Notes: generated by a model from the sequence alone, not told the origin. 64,000 nucleotides of DNA from Mikania micrantha (GCA_009363875.1 CM018680.1:59049563-59113562), one strand, 5' to 3'. Counted from the first letter of the stretch, positions 21,279 through 34,420 are shown. Made by a program: numbers and translations.

Positions 21279-23490
21279 ATTAGTGGCTTCGAATATAATT
21301 CTGAGTTTTAAGAGAGACTTGCTGGCAAATAAGATAGGGTCTTTTAGTCAATCTGAAAGAAACAAAATATTTTCCGGTACGTAGCCTTGTCAGAGTCTCC
21401 CACGAAAAGGACATACATAACTAGTAATCATGTGCCGGTGAAAAAAAAAAAAAAAACTTGTAATCATGCCCTTTTCGCGACTATATTCTGGGCATTCAAT
21501 GCGTATGAAAGAAAATGATGCAATTAGGACGGTTACCCTATGACTAACGTACAAGTAATGAGCGATTCTTTAATTTGAAACAACATATTTTAGGTGACAC
21601 TTAAGTTATATAGTTATCAAACGATAGAGTTTTTTTTTTTTTTTAATGATAAAACGACGGGTCCTAGCAAATTAGCTAAAACAACAAAAATGAAAAAAAA
21701 GAAAAAGCAAAAACATCTAAATATTCTTTACCTTTCAAATAAATATTTATTCTAAAACCCATGACCATTTTTCTCCATATTAAAGGAAGTCCGTATGATC
21801 CAAAATTGTATTACTGTTGACCAATTCAAAGTATCATCACTTTCTAGTTATCTACTTTGAAAATCGTCGTTTCTTTTTTGTATTCTTTTGCCAACAAAAT
21901 AATTTATTTTGGTACGAAGGGCACATCTAAAAATTGTCTTCTTATTACGGAAGCCAATTATACGTCATCCACCACATATTTTTGCAACCCCTTTAATTCT
22001 ATTTGCTAAGTTTATTTTATTTTTTTGATAACTTTTGAAATGTAACCATGCATTAAAATTCACGGGTTGGTTATTATTTAAACATAATTACTCTAGCCAT
22101 TAGCAACTAGAAAGTTGCCTATGTTATGTGACGGGTAACACAACATAAACTAATACATATACACCCCTGCAAAACATTTTAACAATTTGTATTTTTTGTA
22201 AAAATATATAAAAAGGAGGAAATATCAAATTATATAATTAATTATGCTATTTATAATAATAAAAATAATGTTAATTACATAAACGTTTATGTGAGATGTC
22301 GCTTTTACACTGACGATGCGTAGCTTAAAAAAATTAACTTCTGGTCCAAATTGTTTGCATAAATTTAACACCATGATCCTTGAGACGGATGACTGTTAAA
22401 TTAAATTTTAAAATACCTAAAATACCCTTGTTTTTTTCATCTTCATCTTTCTTCTTCAAACCCTCCAAACCTATAACACCACAACTGCGGTTGTGACATC
22501 TAATATTTAACAGGAGAAACATGCAAAAAAACCAACTTAAAATAACATTAAAAACTGACATGTGTCCTTTAATATTTCTACATATTAGACACTAGCCTAT
22601 AAACTCGTATAATATATGAAATGAAAAGACACTTTTTTATAAGAGTACGTAAATATTTGATTTATCATATTAAATTTGTGTAAACAAAATACGTTTTATT
22701 GATATTGAAGCAAGTGATTCTAATACATATTAAAATTATGAATATTTGTGTTTGTTAAACATAATGTTAATATTTAATAATAAAAAATTAATTTTGTTTT
22801 CAGATTAATGATCTTTGAGAGAATTTTAAAAAACAAAATTTTAATTTTTTGAAGTGAAAGCAAATATCTACCAAAATCAAGAAATCGTTTGAAAAAGATA
22901 ATAAATTAAACAAGAGAAAATTAAGGAAATTATGAAAATATTTTTTCTTTAATTAAACATATATTTAGTAAAAGATGACAAATAAAAAAGTAGATATATA
23001 GATACATCCATCCAACTGTAATCAAATAAGATTTGTTCTTGTTTTCAATTTCTTCGGTCAATTTTTCTAACAATATTATGGAGTGTTTGGCACCTAAGGA
23101 ATAACAAGTTATTCAAGCAAAAGGTCCCATGCACAAAGAATATTATTAGTAATCAAACATATGGCAAAACGAAATGAATTGGAGTAGATAATAATGATAT
23201 TCTGCAATTTTAGCTTCCTGAAAAATTATGCAACTGGGGTACGTTTATGCTGCTGACTTGCTGCTAATCCTAGTAATTTTATGTGATAATAATACTATTA
23301 ATAATAATATTTCTTTATAACAAATAAATACATATAATATATTTTTTTCCGACCACATAGCCGAATTCATCAACTCCTTAATTACCTAAGAATAAATTAT
23401 AAAAGAAATATGATTTTTTAACGGCAAACAAATTACTCAATATAAATGAAAAGTAATGATAATTAAAAAATAATAATATTTAAATAACAA
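21241..23490. other. AT-rich intergenic sequence, no gene seen
   Basis: Starts with a TATATG microsatellite (21241-21277). The longest open frame, about 75 codons near 22334-22561, shows no recognisable domain and no coding-like composition. No RNA gene recognised. Confidence 0.6.
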
Positions 23491-24748
23491 TCTATTCTAT
23501 CTTATATAATAAATAAATGTTTTTGTTTGTCACATGTCATGCGATGAAGCATGTTTCATTTTTGTTTCACTCCAAAAACTTTGAGCATTAAATCATTTAT
23601 CAACACTTTTTTATTAATAGTGATAATTAATAAATTTGACAAATTAATAAATTATGTATGCAAATAAATAATTAAGCAATGAATATCTTACACTTTCAAT
23701 GTATAAATTTAATAATATGTTTAGAGTATATTGAAAAAAGCAAATAACTAAACAAAATAAAATAAAATAGATACATTATAAAACAAATTGTAAACTATAC
23801 AAATAATGATTTTATTAAAAATGAGAATATTAAAAACCCGAATTATTTCATGTATATTCATATATTTTTATAACATAATAAAATAAAATAAAATAGATAT
23901 ATTACAAAACAAATCGTAAACTATACAAATAATGATTTTATTAATAATAAAAATATTAAAAACCTAAATTATTTCATGTATATTCATATATTTTTATATT
24001 TTAACTTACTATTTTCATTAAAGAATATAAAACTTTTATATCTTTTCATTTTTCAGGTAAGTTACAAAAACTAAGGACTTATTTATGTATTTTACAAATT
24101 ATGGTATAATTATAATTCATAAAAGTTAATTCTTTTTATGTATAGTAATATTATTAAACGTTAGTTTATAAATATTTTACTTATTCAGCTAATTATATAA
24201 TAAAATATGAAAATTAACTTTAATATTCATATATTCTATTTCTTTTTTTTACATCTTATTTTAAATTGTTATTATTTGTTTATAACTCTTAATTTAAAAA
24301 ATATAAATAATTGGTAACATTTATTATCATTGTAGTCATTTGGTTTTTGTTTTTCAATGTGTATATATTATTTAATTATTGATATTCGTTATTTAATCAT
24401 GCATTGGGAATTATAGATATGAAAAATAATTAACATTTAATAAGCAAATGAAGTTAATCTATAATTAGTTATAAAGTTTTTAGTTAAATTTCTATTTAGG
24501 TTTCTTAGTATCATTAATTTCAAATTATGTTCATTAAAATATTCAATAATAGTAATAATAGTAATTATTTTCCATGAATTATTTTAAAATATTTAGCTTG
24601 ATAAGATGATTTGAATGTTAAAATACAATATGTATAACTATAAAAAAATCCAAGTGTAATTGTTATTTTTTACAAACATAACTTTTTTATTAAAAAGTAT
24701 ATAACATTTTGTATATAAAACTCGTGTAACACACGTGATTTAACCTAG
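23491..24748 (+). mobile_element. Non-autonomous Helitron candidate
   Basis: Begins TCTATTCTATCTTATATAAT after an A and ends ACTCGTGTAACACACGTG, a short stretch, then CTAG before a T. A 5' TC, a 3' hairpin (CGTGTAACACACG) and a CTRR end between A and T are the Helitron signature. No Rep/helicase coding sequence is present. Positions 23755-23997 contain an internal direct duplication. Confidence 0.55.
23755..23997 (+). repeat. Direct tandem duplication of about 122 bp within the Helitron
   Basis: Two adjacent blocks share AATAAAATAGATA, ACAAAT(T/C)GTAAACTATAC, AATGATTTTATTAA and ATTTCATGTATATTCATATA in the same order with few differences. A plain local duplication inside non-coding Helitron sequence. 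Confidence 0.75.
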
Positions 24749-25047
24749 TAATATATATATATATATATATTTGCATTATTCAAACCAGCTTGTCAAACCC
24801 ACACCACAAACATTAAACCACAAACAATAAACCCTAATACTAAAATCGAAATTGTAAAAATAAACCTTAAACCCTAAAGATAAACCCTAAAATAAAATTG
24901 AAGGGTTTGATTAGATGGTTTCAATGTCGCCGAATTAAGTTAAATCGGAGTTCGTTTTGGCTGGTTTTGGAAGTTTTAAAAATACTTTTTAGCCCTCTTA
25001 CACCAAAAATATTTTTTATTTGATCATATTTATATATATATATATAG
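24749..25047. other. TA microsatellites and AT-rich sequence, no gene seen
   Basis: Contains TA runs at 24752-24770 and 25030-25046 and a stretch with scattered AAACCCTAA-like words (24820-24895). These words are irregular and too few to be a telomere-derived array. Confidence 0.6.
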
Positions 25048-25433
25048 GATTGTGAACAAATAATAACCCACTCTTAAAGCATTAACCTGAATAACCCGTC
25101 AAGATGAAGACAAATCTTAAAGTTTTTTTTTTTAAACATCATTGTATGACAAGTACAACACTTAATTCTTTTATGAGTTTGCAAAAATTCATCACCGTTT
25201 GAGACGTAACACAGTTGTAAGTTTTAGGCCTAAAACATTTACAGTGTTGTAAGTGAAAAACTTACAACGATGTTATGTCTCAAACGGTGATTAATTTTCG
25301 CAAACTCATAAAAGAAAAAGTGTTGTACATGTCTTACAATGATGTTCAAAAAAATAAATCCAAAATTTGGCTTTATCTTGACGGATTATTTCGGGTTAAT
25401 GCTTTAAGAGTGGGTTATTATTTGAACACTTCC
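25048..25433. repeat. Foldback MITE of about 386 bp with near-perfect arms
   Basis: The ends are inverted: the left has CAAATAATAACCCACTCTTA and AAGCATTAACC, and the right carries the reverse complement at 25400-25425. Inner parts also pair, for example CACCGTTTGAGACGTAACA with TGTTATGTCTCAAACGGTG, leaving a loop of only tens of bases. A transcript would form a long hairpin. The left side abuts a TA microsatellite. Confidence 0.8.
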
Positions 25434-25835
25434 ATACATACATAGAGAGAGAGGATCATGATTGTTACATATACACAATTCTTGTTTTATGTTCATGTTT
25501 AAATTCACGTTCGTTTAGCGTTAACAATTATGCGACTTCTTTTTTCTAAACACTTAAACTGATGTAAATGTAAATAGTTACACTGATGTTGACTTCTAAA
25601 CAAAATTGAATTCACACACACATATACAAATATACATACATACATAGAGAGAGGATCATGATTCATTGTTACATATACACAATGCTTGTTTTATGTTCAT
25701 GTTTAAATTCACGTTCGTTTAGAGTTAACAATAATGTGACTTTTTTTTCTAAACACTTAAACTTAAGTAAATCTAAACAGTTACACTGATGTTGACTTCT
25801 AAACAAAATTGAATTCACACACACATATATATATA
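25434..25835 (+). repeat. Tandem duplication, two units of about 195-205 bp
   Basis: Units 25434-25628 and 25629-25835 share GAGAGGATCATGATT, TGTTCATGTTTAAATTCACG, TAAACACTTAAACT and GTTGACTTCTAAACAAAATT in order. No coding content. Confidence 0.8.
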
Positions 25836-25889
25836 TATATAGGGGATGGTTCGAATAAAAGACCATGGACCAATATATATATAGGGGAT

Positions 25890-26282
25890 CAGTATATACC
25901 AAATAAAAGACCAAAACCAGAATGAAACACAGTAGGTGATACATCAGAAGAAACAATAGGAAGAGAACCATGGAAAAAAGCCATCGATTAATTATCAACA
26001 AGAAGTAAATGTTATTGGGAAAGGAGGAAGATTACCAATAGGACAAATATACAGTAATAATATGTTATTATTAGAACAAAAAAAAACCACAACTTTGGAT
26101 AGATGAAATTCTAACATGGGAACAAACAATACTAAGAATGTGGGAAACAAATAAAAAAGAAAGTATGGATATGTTTGCATATCTAGAAACTACATTAGGG
26201 CCTATAACACTTGGTATATGGCAAAGCAAAAAGAATCAAGATCCAAATAAAATTAATAGGTTAAAAGCATTAGGAGATAATC
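25890..26282 (+). pseudogene. Endogenous badnavirus-like coat-protein region, 5' piece
   Basis: Conceptual translation gives a decayed stretch with at least one frameshift. It then becomes a readable segment of about 60 residues ending exactly at the insertion point, including WIDEILTWEQ, ESMDMFAYLETTLG and LGIWQSKKNQ. It resembles the region leading into the capsid domain of caulimovirid (badnavirus-type) polyproteins. The coding segment stops at 26282, where the LTR nest begins, and resumes at 44018 in the same sense. The left limit is unclear; the upstream flank is TA-rich with a foldback element. It is a defective old copy. Confidence 0.7.
26278..26282. repeat. Target site duplication TAATC of the nest (pairs with 44014-44018)
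   Basis: TAATC precedes TGTGACAATT at 26283 and follows GGTGTGACA at 44013. The viral reading frame flows across the duplication into the second piece, which independently supports a single insertion event. Confidence 0.9.
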
Positions 26283-29200
26283 TGTGACAATTCACAAATT
26301 CCAGTTTAGAATCATAACTCGGAAATAAAGAGAACGAGTGTAAGCGAAATCACGAAATGAGGCTCCGATTTCAAGATACACTTAGTCGACTATAGCGTTA
26401 AATAAGAGATCAGATATTTTGTACTATTCTGGTATTGAAATTATAATAGTTCGAAAGAGCTCGAAAAATCATGAACGTGGGCGAAAACGACGCGTAAAAC
26501 AGAGTTCGTATGCTCAAGTTATCCCGAAAACAAGAAACCAGTCCGATTGCATGGCATGTGGCACCACGTGTCAACACGTGGCAGGCATGCAAGCCACTAC
26601 GTATGGGCGTACCGTCCTGAACCAAACTCTGGGGCTAGGCGATGCGCCCCAGACGTAGATTCCACCTTTAAAGGCAGATCACCAGATTTCGAATTCGGTC
26701 GCGAATTTTTACGTTCCAGCTCTCAAATCCGAACTCTACACCTCTAAATACCCACATTTAGCCCCTCTAATCATCTAGTGTTCAACGCGAGATGCTACCT
26801 AAATTCTGTAAGGTAAAAATCTCGATTTGTTATGATGCTTGTTTTAGATCTTATTATTATTATTATTATATAATAGGATTACATTTAATTGTTTAGTTTA
26901 AATCAAAAACATGTCAAGGTTCTGCCCGACTAACTTTTAGGAAACAAACAATTATAAGCAGAGATTCTGCCCAATTGTTTTCAGGAAACTTACGAAATAT
27001 AAGTCGAGGTTTTGCCCGATTTAAAACATGAAAACCTCACTTTAATAAACAGGGACTCTGTCCAAAACAAGTATACGAAACCTCAGTTTCATAAGCTGTT
27101 TTAATGTCCGATTATCATGGAACCATATCATAGATCATAATGGTTTTAACCATTTCATTATAACAATGGTTGTGATTGTCCTGATCATTCTTTGGAATGA
27201 TCAATGACAAGGATTAAATATTTCTAAACCTGGAATTCATCGAGAAACTGTTTTGGTGATATAATCAACAACAATACTAATTTGGTTAATCTGGGAATGT
27301 CCTGATTAAACCAACAAGTCATAAGTTTCTTAATAAGAACCTAAATCATTATAAGTTCTCAGTTATCACACGTTGTGAGATGTTAAACTAAGGAAACTGA
27401 TTAAACATTTGAGATAAGATTGATGACTTGAGTTGTAATGTCCTTGACATTGAACATCAAGGAAAGTTTTGAGAGTCATATTAAGCTTAATTAACTAATA
27501 GAACTCTAATGGCATATAGGTTTAGAGTTCAAGAACTAGTGATACGAACGTTGTGCATTGTTATTGATTTGAATCAACTCAGGTGAGTTCACGACCCCTT
27601 TTCTGTATTTTGGTTTTTGAAACTCGGGGAATGAGAAAACATAAATACTTGTTTGAAACATTCTGATTTTTGTGAAACTCTATATGCCTTTAATATGTTT
27701 TGAGAACCATGAAACCTGATTGGATCAGGTGAAACCTTGAAACGCTTTTGTTACATTTGTGAAACATGAAACCTGATTGGATCTGGTGGAACTCTGAAAC
27801 GCTTTCGATACATTTTGTGAAACATGAAACCTGATATTTATTATGTGAAACGCTGAAACACTTTTGAAACACTCTGTGAAACATAAAAACGAAAGCGTTG
27901 TTAAACATTTGGTTGAAACAGGTGACAGTGGAGAGAAACATATGACCGAACTTGTCATTATTTCACGGGTTACACATTTGTCGCTAAGTCCCTTATTCTG
28001 TAACCGTTGACCGTTGGGGTGTGATTATTGAGAATAGATTATTTATGTGATTGACAATCCTCGCCCGTCGTTCGTAGCTAAAACCACGACCAGATGTCGA
28101 GCAGGCGCTCAATAAGGCTAAAACACACAACGTCTTACGACAAGGACATTGGGAAGGGGCAAACACTGAACTCGTCAGCTCGGTTACGGTGCCCAGGAGT
28201 TATAATTGGACAGTTGGTCAGGAACTAATACACGACATTGTTGGAAGAACAATGTTCGCACTGGGTACCAATGTTTTACACCCAGTTTGGGACATAAATG
28301 TCACACCCCCGCTAAAGCGGAATCACGAGGGTGTCACAAAATCGGATTTTGAACGCATTGTTTTTAAAGAAACTCCTAGCATGCATTCATGGTCCATAAA
28401 AGTACATAATTTGAGTTACAATATTCCAAAATAAATACAACATATAAAGATTCTTCATATTGCCTAACTATCAAACAATATTTTCCAAATCTTCGGTTGT
28501 ATCACAAAAGAGCATGCATAATCCAAGCTTAATTATTTCCTGAAATACATGCATAAAAAGGTTCAACTAAAATAGTTGGTGAGTCCGTAGGTTTACAACT
28601 CGATAAAATGTTGAAGGAAAGTATTTATAAAAATTATCCATGTAATGTTTAAATTAAAATTAGCACAAGTGAATGATTACTTAACCATGAGCCCACAACC
28701 AAACCTATGACTTTTCGCCCCATAATGCCAACAAAAAATCAAATATATAGTAAATGGAAATATACATTCATTTAAGCCTAGGCACTTGGGAACGATTTGG
28801 TGCGACCAAAATCTCAAAATGAATGGGTCTTCAACCCGATAGCACTATCCATACATGGCTCGTCAATTGAGCTAAATAGTTGTGGAATTACCGATATAAT
28901 ACATACATTCATACAAATATATATCGATGGGGACTTTGAAATAAGTACTCATGCAATAAACATTCAACACAAGTATCATTTTAATAAACACGTATGGATA
29001 AGTAAGACAGCAAGTATTTCACCCCGAAGAGTATAAATATTTAAATAAAAAAGGGGCTACAAAACTCACTTTGAGTAGTGATGAGGAGGTTCCAAGTAAC
29101 TCTGAGTTTATGGTTCGGTGTCCTTCTCAGGCCCTACAAAATGTATGGCGCTTTATGAGATTCGTGGAATAACCCTTGTCATATTGAAATACATTTTTGT

Positions 29201-29368
29201 CTTAGTGTTCGTTGATTTTAAATGTTCGTTTTATTTATAGTTAAATTGAGGGGGTCTTGCTTATTTGCCCAAATTTAAATAGGGGACTTACGATATTGCC
29301 CAAAATTATAATAAGAAACCTTTATTTCATTTTACTTATTCATTCATTCATTTGTTTATTTATTTATT

Positions 29369-29403
<35 letters not shown>

Positions 29404-29690
29404 ATTTTTTATTGTCATTATTATTTTGTCAATACTCTTTGTGTCATAAGACGACCCCCTAAGCTTAATTTACCAAATGCTCGTGTATTAATCTAAGGAT
29501 GTTTAAAACATACTTTGGCCTAGTTTTGGTCTTTATGTCAAGGTTTAAACAGAATTCCACCTTATGCCTCTTTTGTTAAATTATATTTCCTTGTTTAAAC
29601 CATAGTCCTTATGTGTGCAAGATATATTCACACAGGTTTGAGTTCATCCTTTAAATACAACATTTTATGTTTTTTATTATTATCTTGTTT

Positions 29691-29735
<45 letters not shown>

Positions 29736-30299
29736 TTCATGGGTTATACTTTCCTCATTCCTACGCGATCATTAGCTTGCACGTAATGACCGAAATGGAT
29801 TACCACCTTGAATGGAGATGCATGTGGCCGGTCACTCCTTTTTATGGTTAATTTTTACGATTTACTCTTGAGCATATCTCATATATTCACAGTTCCTGAT
29901 CACTTCTTTAAATCATTGTGTCACACCCTCACCTCTCGTCACCTCTTGATGATGTCACTGAGAAGATTGCGGTAACATGGTGGTAATATCTCAGAGATGA
30001 TGTGTGACTTACTTGATCCGATATCATTGCACACAGATTAACTTTAAAGTAAATATATTACAAGGATGTCGTAATCACAACCAACATTACACTATATAAA
30101 CTAAGTTTATTACATTATCTGATTTATTTAATTACAAACGTATGAAGTGCATCCTCACCCGGTGGTCACTGTCTTCCTGCAAAAATGTTTAGATTTAAAA
30201 CGTCAGCATAAAGCTGGTGAGTTTGTAAAGTTCATGTTCAACAATATGATATGCAATACAAGCTCTCACAATGTTCAGTTCAAGATAACCATGGGACCT

Positions 30300-30304
30300 G
30301 TATC
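30300..30304. repeat. Likely left target duplication GTATC of L4
   Basis: GTATC precedes TGTGACAATTG of L4 and is the last intact part of the L3 LTR. The matching right copy is not found because L4's right end is rearranged. Confidence 0.5.
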
Positions 30305-32447
30305 TGTGACAATTGCGGTTAAGAAACCACGTCATTGATGATGTGAGCACATTTGGTTGTTCTAGAAATCCACGTTGATTTGGCAATCGAAATTATTACA
30401 GGATGATAGAATGCGAGAAATGATGAACGTGGGCGAAAACCGTGCGCAAAACAGAGTCCTGGATTGTCCGGAATCGAAAAACGAAGAAAATTTTCTAAGT
30501 GTTGAACAACTGGACTCGTCGCGGTACGCGGAGGTGGGCTTGAGAGTCCTCCGCGGTACGCGATGCTTGAAAATATCTTAGATTCCTCCGGAAATCTTCG
30601 CGGTACGCGAAGCCCCTATTGCCTTCCCGCCGCGGTACGCGACGGGTAAGGCGGTGGAATAATCTGATCTTTTTATCAGATTTCATGCAGATCATAAAAA
30701 TTTTTACATATCTCGCACAAACTCGACCCACCAGACGAAAACTCGACCAAACCTCCATCAAATCACCATTCTAAAGTCATCCGAAACCATAGATCGCACC
30801 CGGGATTATCTCTACAAGCTCTAATCGTTGTTTTAACCGCAGAACTCCGTCTGATTAGGTAATGGTTCATTTTAAACTTTCTAGTTTGTTATTGATTGAT
30901 TAGATCTTGATTTTGAACGTAATGGTATAGTTAGGATTGTTGATTATTGCCTAGATGATGGCTAGGATTGATTATAAACGAAGAACACGATGTTTTAACG
31001 ATTAAATCCTGGTTTTGATCCGTTGTAATGCCCGGTTTGCATGAAATCATATCCATGATTATAATGGTTTAATCCATTTGATTATGACAATGTAGGCGAT
31101 TAGTTGGATTAATCTTTGAAATGCAAGGTTAAATCCAAGTGTTTCAAACTAATCACAATCATTAACATATTCATTAGAACGATTATCTGATGTTTATGAT
31201 AACAGTCAGATTAGTATGTTAAACATGGTTATTACACCTATTTTGATGCTACATTGTGATATTTCATGATATTTGGGTAATCAATAACAAGGATTGATCA
31301 TTCCTAAGCCATTAAACCATCTAGAAACTGTTTTAGCATGATAATCAACAACATTAACTATTTGGTTAATCCTGGATTATTCTGATTAATCAAGAGTGTC
31401 ATCAACCTGGTATTAGGAATCTAATTCAATGTAGGTTCCCACATTATCATACATTGTATGATATGAAATCAAAATAATTAAGTAAACATTTAATATCGGT
31501 TTGATGACTTCCAAAGCAATGTCTTTGACATTGAACGTTCAGAAAGATCTAATCAGTAAATTAACACCTAAATAACTCATTGAATGTAAATAAATGCAGA
31601 ATCACCTCTCTATTATCAGTGTTGAGATATTCTGCTACATCTATATCATCAGGTGAGTTTCGTACAACCCCTTTTATTTTTAATCTTTTATAAACATCGG
31701 GGAACACTGCTGAACTTTTATTGAACATATGATATGTATCACTGTTATCTGCGTGATTTCATGTGATTGTTGAGAACTTGTGGATTTCATGGGATTTTGC
31801 CTGTAGAACAGAACTTTATCACAGTATCAAAAGACCTCATTTCTGAACTGTATCTAGTGAACCCGTGTGGGGCCGAATAGAAAACATTGATAGTACTATT
31901 GGCTGACAACCCATTTGCCGGGAGCTTGCAACTCCCCTTGGTGCAAATGTTTGTTATCTATTTCCAAAACTTCTTAATGTAGTGATAAACATTAAGACAA
32001 TGAGGCACCAAGATATTTACCGACGGGTAGTATCTTCACAGAACAAGAACATAACAGTCCGAAAGGAACTAGATACGGGTCCCATGGTTATCTTGAACAT
32101 AACATTTTGTGAGCTTATATCACATATCATATTGTGGAACATGAACTGTATGAACTCACCAGCTTTGTGCTGACGTTTCAAACTTAAACCTTTTTGCAGG
32201 TAAACAGTAATCGCCGGTGAGGACACACTTTTGGAGTACTTGCACTTGAATAGTTTAGTTTTGTAATTCAACAAACTTAGCTGTGAATTGTAATAACGAA
32301 CCATGTAATGCAATTTTTCTAAGTTAATCTGTGTGCTTGAGATATCGGATCAAGTAAGTCACACCTCACCTCAGAGACATCACCACTATGCTTCCGCAAC
32401 CGTGTCAGTGACATCATCATCAGGTGACGAGAGGTGGGGGTGTGACA
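30305..32447 (+). repeat. 5' LTR of L4 (2143 bp)
   Basis: Starts TGTGACAATTGCGG and ends GGTGGGGGTGTGACA, followed by the primer site. It matches the reverse complement of the L3 LTR pieces 39195-40917 and 29919-30304, which fixes both ends. Positions 30520-30650 carry several CGCGGTACGCG words, a short GC-rich palindrome repeated about four times. Confidence 0.88.
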
Positions 32448-32450
32448 GGG

Positions 32451-32464
32451 TGGTATCAGAGCCA
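32451..32464 (+). promoter_or_regulatory. Primer binding site (initiator Met-tRNA) of L4
   Basis: TGGTATCAGAGCCA begins three bases after the LTR end at 32447. This is the standard Met-tRNA site of plant Gypsy and Copia elements. Confidence 0.93.
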
Positions 32465-32805
32465 CAGGTTATATAGAATTAGGTTGACTTAGAGACCTAG
32501 ACTATAACCATAGGCTCGAATAGTAAGACAGAGAGCACCGAACATAACAACTGAACAAAACTTGTTTTGAACTAAGCCAGGATAATCAGGTGGTACGAAT
32601 TCCAATTATGAGTGGCCAGCATAACTGAAATTTGCAACACGTGTGCGTTCTAGTTTAATTTAATTCAAGCGGAACATTAATAACTATAAAGACGAATAGT
32701 TGTTTGGAGATAGGAAAGAACATCATATCATGTCCATGTTTATGTTAAATATCGTTATTTAATATTTACTTCATGATACTGATTAGAGATTTTGATTATA
32801 CAGCG

Positions 32806-33611
32806 ATGGCCGACCATGGTGAAAGATATATTTACCAGAGATTCCCCTATGTTGTGTTGGACGACACCCCGAGTTCCAGTGCAGGAGCAGACTCGGATCC
32901 TAGTGAGGCTTCATCTGCAGCCTCTCAGGCGACCCCTGCCGGACCGCATACACCATCATCCCCCAGACCTGTTACTCCACCACCACCACCACCACCAGTA
33001 CCACCACCAGCATCCCCCATTGTACCCAGTCCTCCCCACTCACCCCTGGTTCAAACTTCTGCTGAGAGGAGACAGAGCTCCTCTCCACAGAGAGTCCCCG
33101 TCTGGGACGGGTTACGACGGATGCGGGGACAAGCCTGCAAGACCACGGGGCTACCCCTAGACACCAGATGGCTCCACGGGATGAGCCACAGACTGTCCAT
33201 GAGGTGGGAGAATCCTCCCACCAAGCCGAGCTGCGGGCCCAGATGCAGCAGGTCTCCCCAGACCTGCAGGCCCTGAGACAGGACCTTCACCAGCACCAGA
33301 CTACCTTGGAGGATACTCGCACCACAGTACTGGAGATCCTCACTTCACACCTGACTTTGATGGAGCAGGTGAATCTTATGGGTATTGACGCCCAGGCTTG
33401 GAGGACGATCATAGAGGAGCGTCTGAGTAGGACTTGGATACAGGCACTGGTTGCTGCATTTTGGCAGCAAGTTGCAGTCTGGAGGGAGAGACAGCAAGGC
33501 TGGATTTGGATGCTTGGTACACTGAGCACCGAGGCTAGACTCCTATGTTTAGCTATAGTATTGGCTACTATAGCTATTATACTAGCCTGCTTACCGTATT
33601 TCTTACGGTAA
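32806..33611 (+). pseudogene. Extra ORF upstream of gag in L4, with a C-terminal membrane segment, frameshifted
   Basis: An N-terminal part from ATG 32806 (MADHGERYIYQRFPY) leads into a Ser/Ala/Pro-rich region with a run of prolines. After a frameshift between about 33060 and 33170 another frame continues from 33168 to 33611 with a Gln/Leu-rich stretch likely to form a coiled coil. It ends in a hydrophobic helix (LLCLAIVLATIAIILACLPY) and a stop. I do not recognise the family. It lies between the primer site and gag, where standard Tekay elements have only a leader. It may be a captured gene fragment or a lineage-specific accessory protein. Confidence 0.5.
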
Positions 33612-33845
33612 GTGTGATCGAGCATCATCCATTTTTGGGACTTGTCATTGTACATACCGTAGATGGATATGTTGTTATCTGTATGGATGTTGTAGTAACA
33701 CTCATTTGTATCAAAACTTTATGATAGTGCTAATAAACGGTTGTTTTGTGTATTTAATTGTGTAATGGGTTATGTATGTCGTGTGTGACTGGTGTGTTAA
33801 CATCAAATTCATATGATCAACAACTAGAGACTAAAAACAATTCCA

Positions 33846-34030
33846 TGTAAGAACATATCAATGTGAGAACATATCTATTGCCAGTGTGGCAATGTATCAT
33901 ATCACTGTGAGAACATATCAATGTGAGAACATATCTATTGCCAGTGTGGCAATGCATCATATCACTGTGAGAACATATCAATGTGAGAACATATCTATTG
34001 CCAGTGTGGCAATGTATCATATCATTGTGA
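33846..34030 (+). repeat. Three 60-bp tandem repeats in the L4 leader
   Basis: Units start near 33854, 33914 and 33974, each containing AGAACATATCTATTGCCAGT and GTGGCAATG(T/C)ATCATATCA. They differ at only a few positions, so they are recent or homogenised. Confidence 0.9.
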
Positions 34031-34420
34031 GAACAATTCTGTGTGAGAACATTTCAATTGTCTGTGTGGCAACATTTCAAAGTCCTGTGTGGCAACATTT
34101 CAATTGTCTGTGTGACAACATTTCAAAGTCCTGTGTGGCAACATTTCAAATTCCTATGTGGCAACATTTCAATTGTCTGTGTGACAACATTTCAAAGTCC
34201 TGTGTGGCAACATTTCAATTGTCTGTGTGACAACATTTCAAAGTCATTTGTGGCAACATTTCAATTGTCTGTGTGACAACATTTCAAAGTCCTGTGTGGC
34301 AACATTTCAAAGTCCTGTGTGGCAACATTTCAATTGTCTGTGTGACAACATTTCAAAGTCCTGTGTGGCAACATTTCAAAGTCTTGTGTGGCAACGTTTC
34401 AAAGTCCTAAGTGATTACAT
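34031..34420 (+). repeat. About 16 tandem 23-bp repeats in the L4 leader
   Basis: The unit is GTGTGGCAACATTTCA followed by AAGTCCT or ATTGTCT, with GTGTGACAAC variants. The two unit types alternate in part. Because 23 is not a multiple of three, the block reads open in several frames over about 100 codons; these frames are artefacts of the repeat. Confidence 0.93.

Noticed and set aside
24820..24900. Telomere-like AAACCCTAA words
   Set aside because: Only a few irregular copies mixed with other sequence, not a tandem array.
25669..26180. Minus-strand open frames of 60-110 codons
   Set aside because: They are shadows of AT-rich sequence and of the plus-strand viral piece.
32441..32470. Possible tRNA remnant at TGGTATCAGAGCC
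   Set aside because: It is a retroelement primer binding site directly after an LTR end, not a tRNA gene.
33846..34420. CRISPR-like array
   Set aside because: Units are contiguous with no unique spacers, and the DNA is from a plant genome; it is a minisatellite in a retroelement leader.
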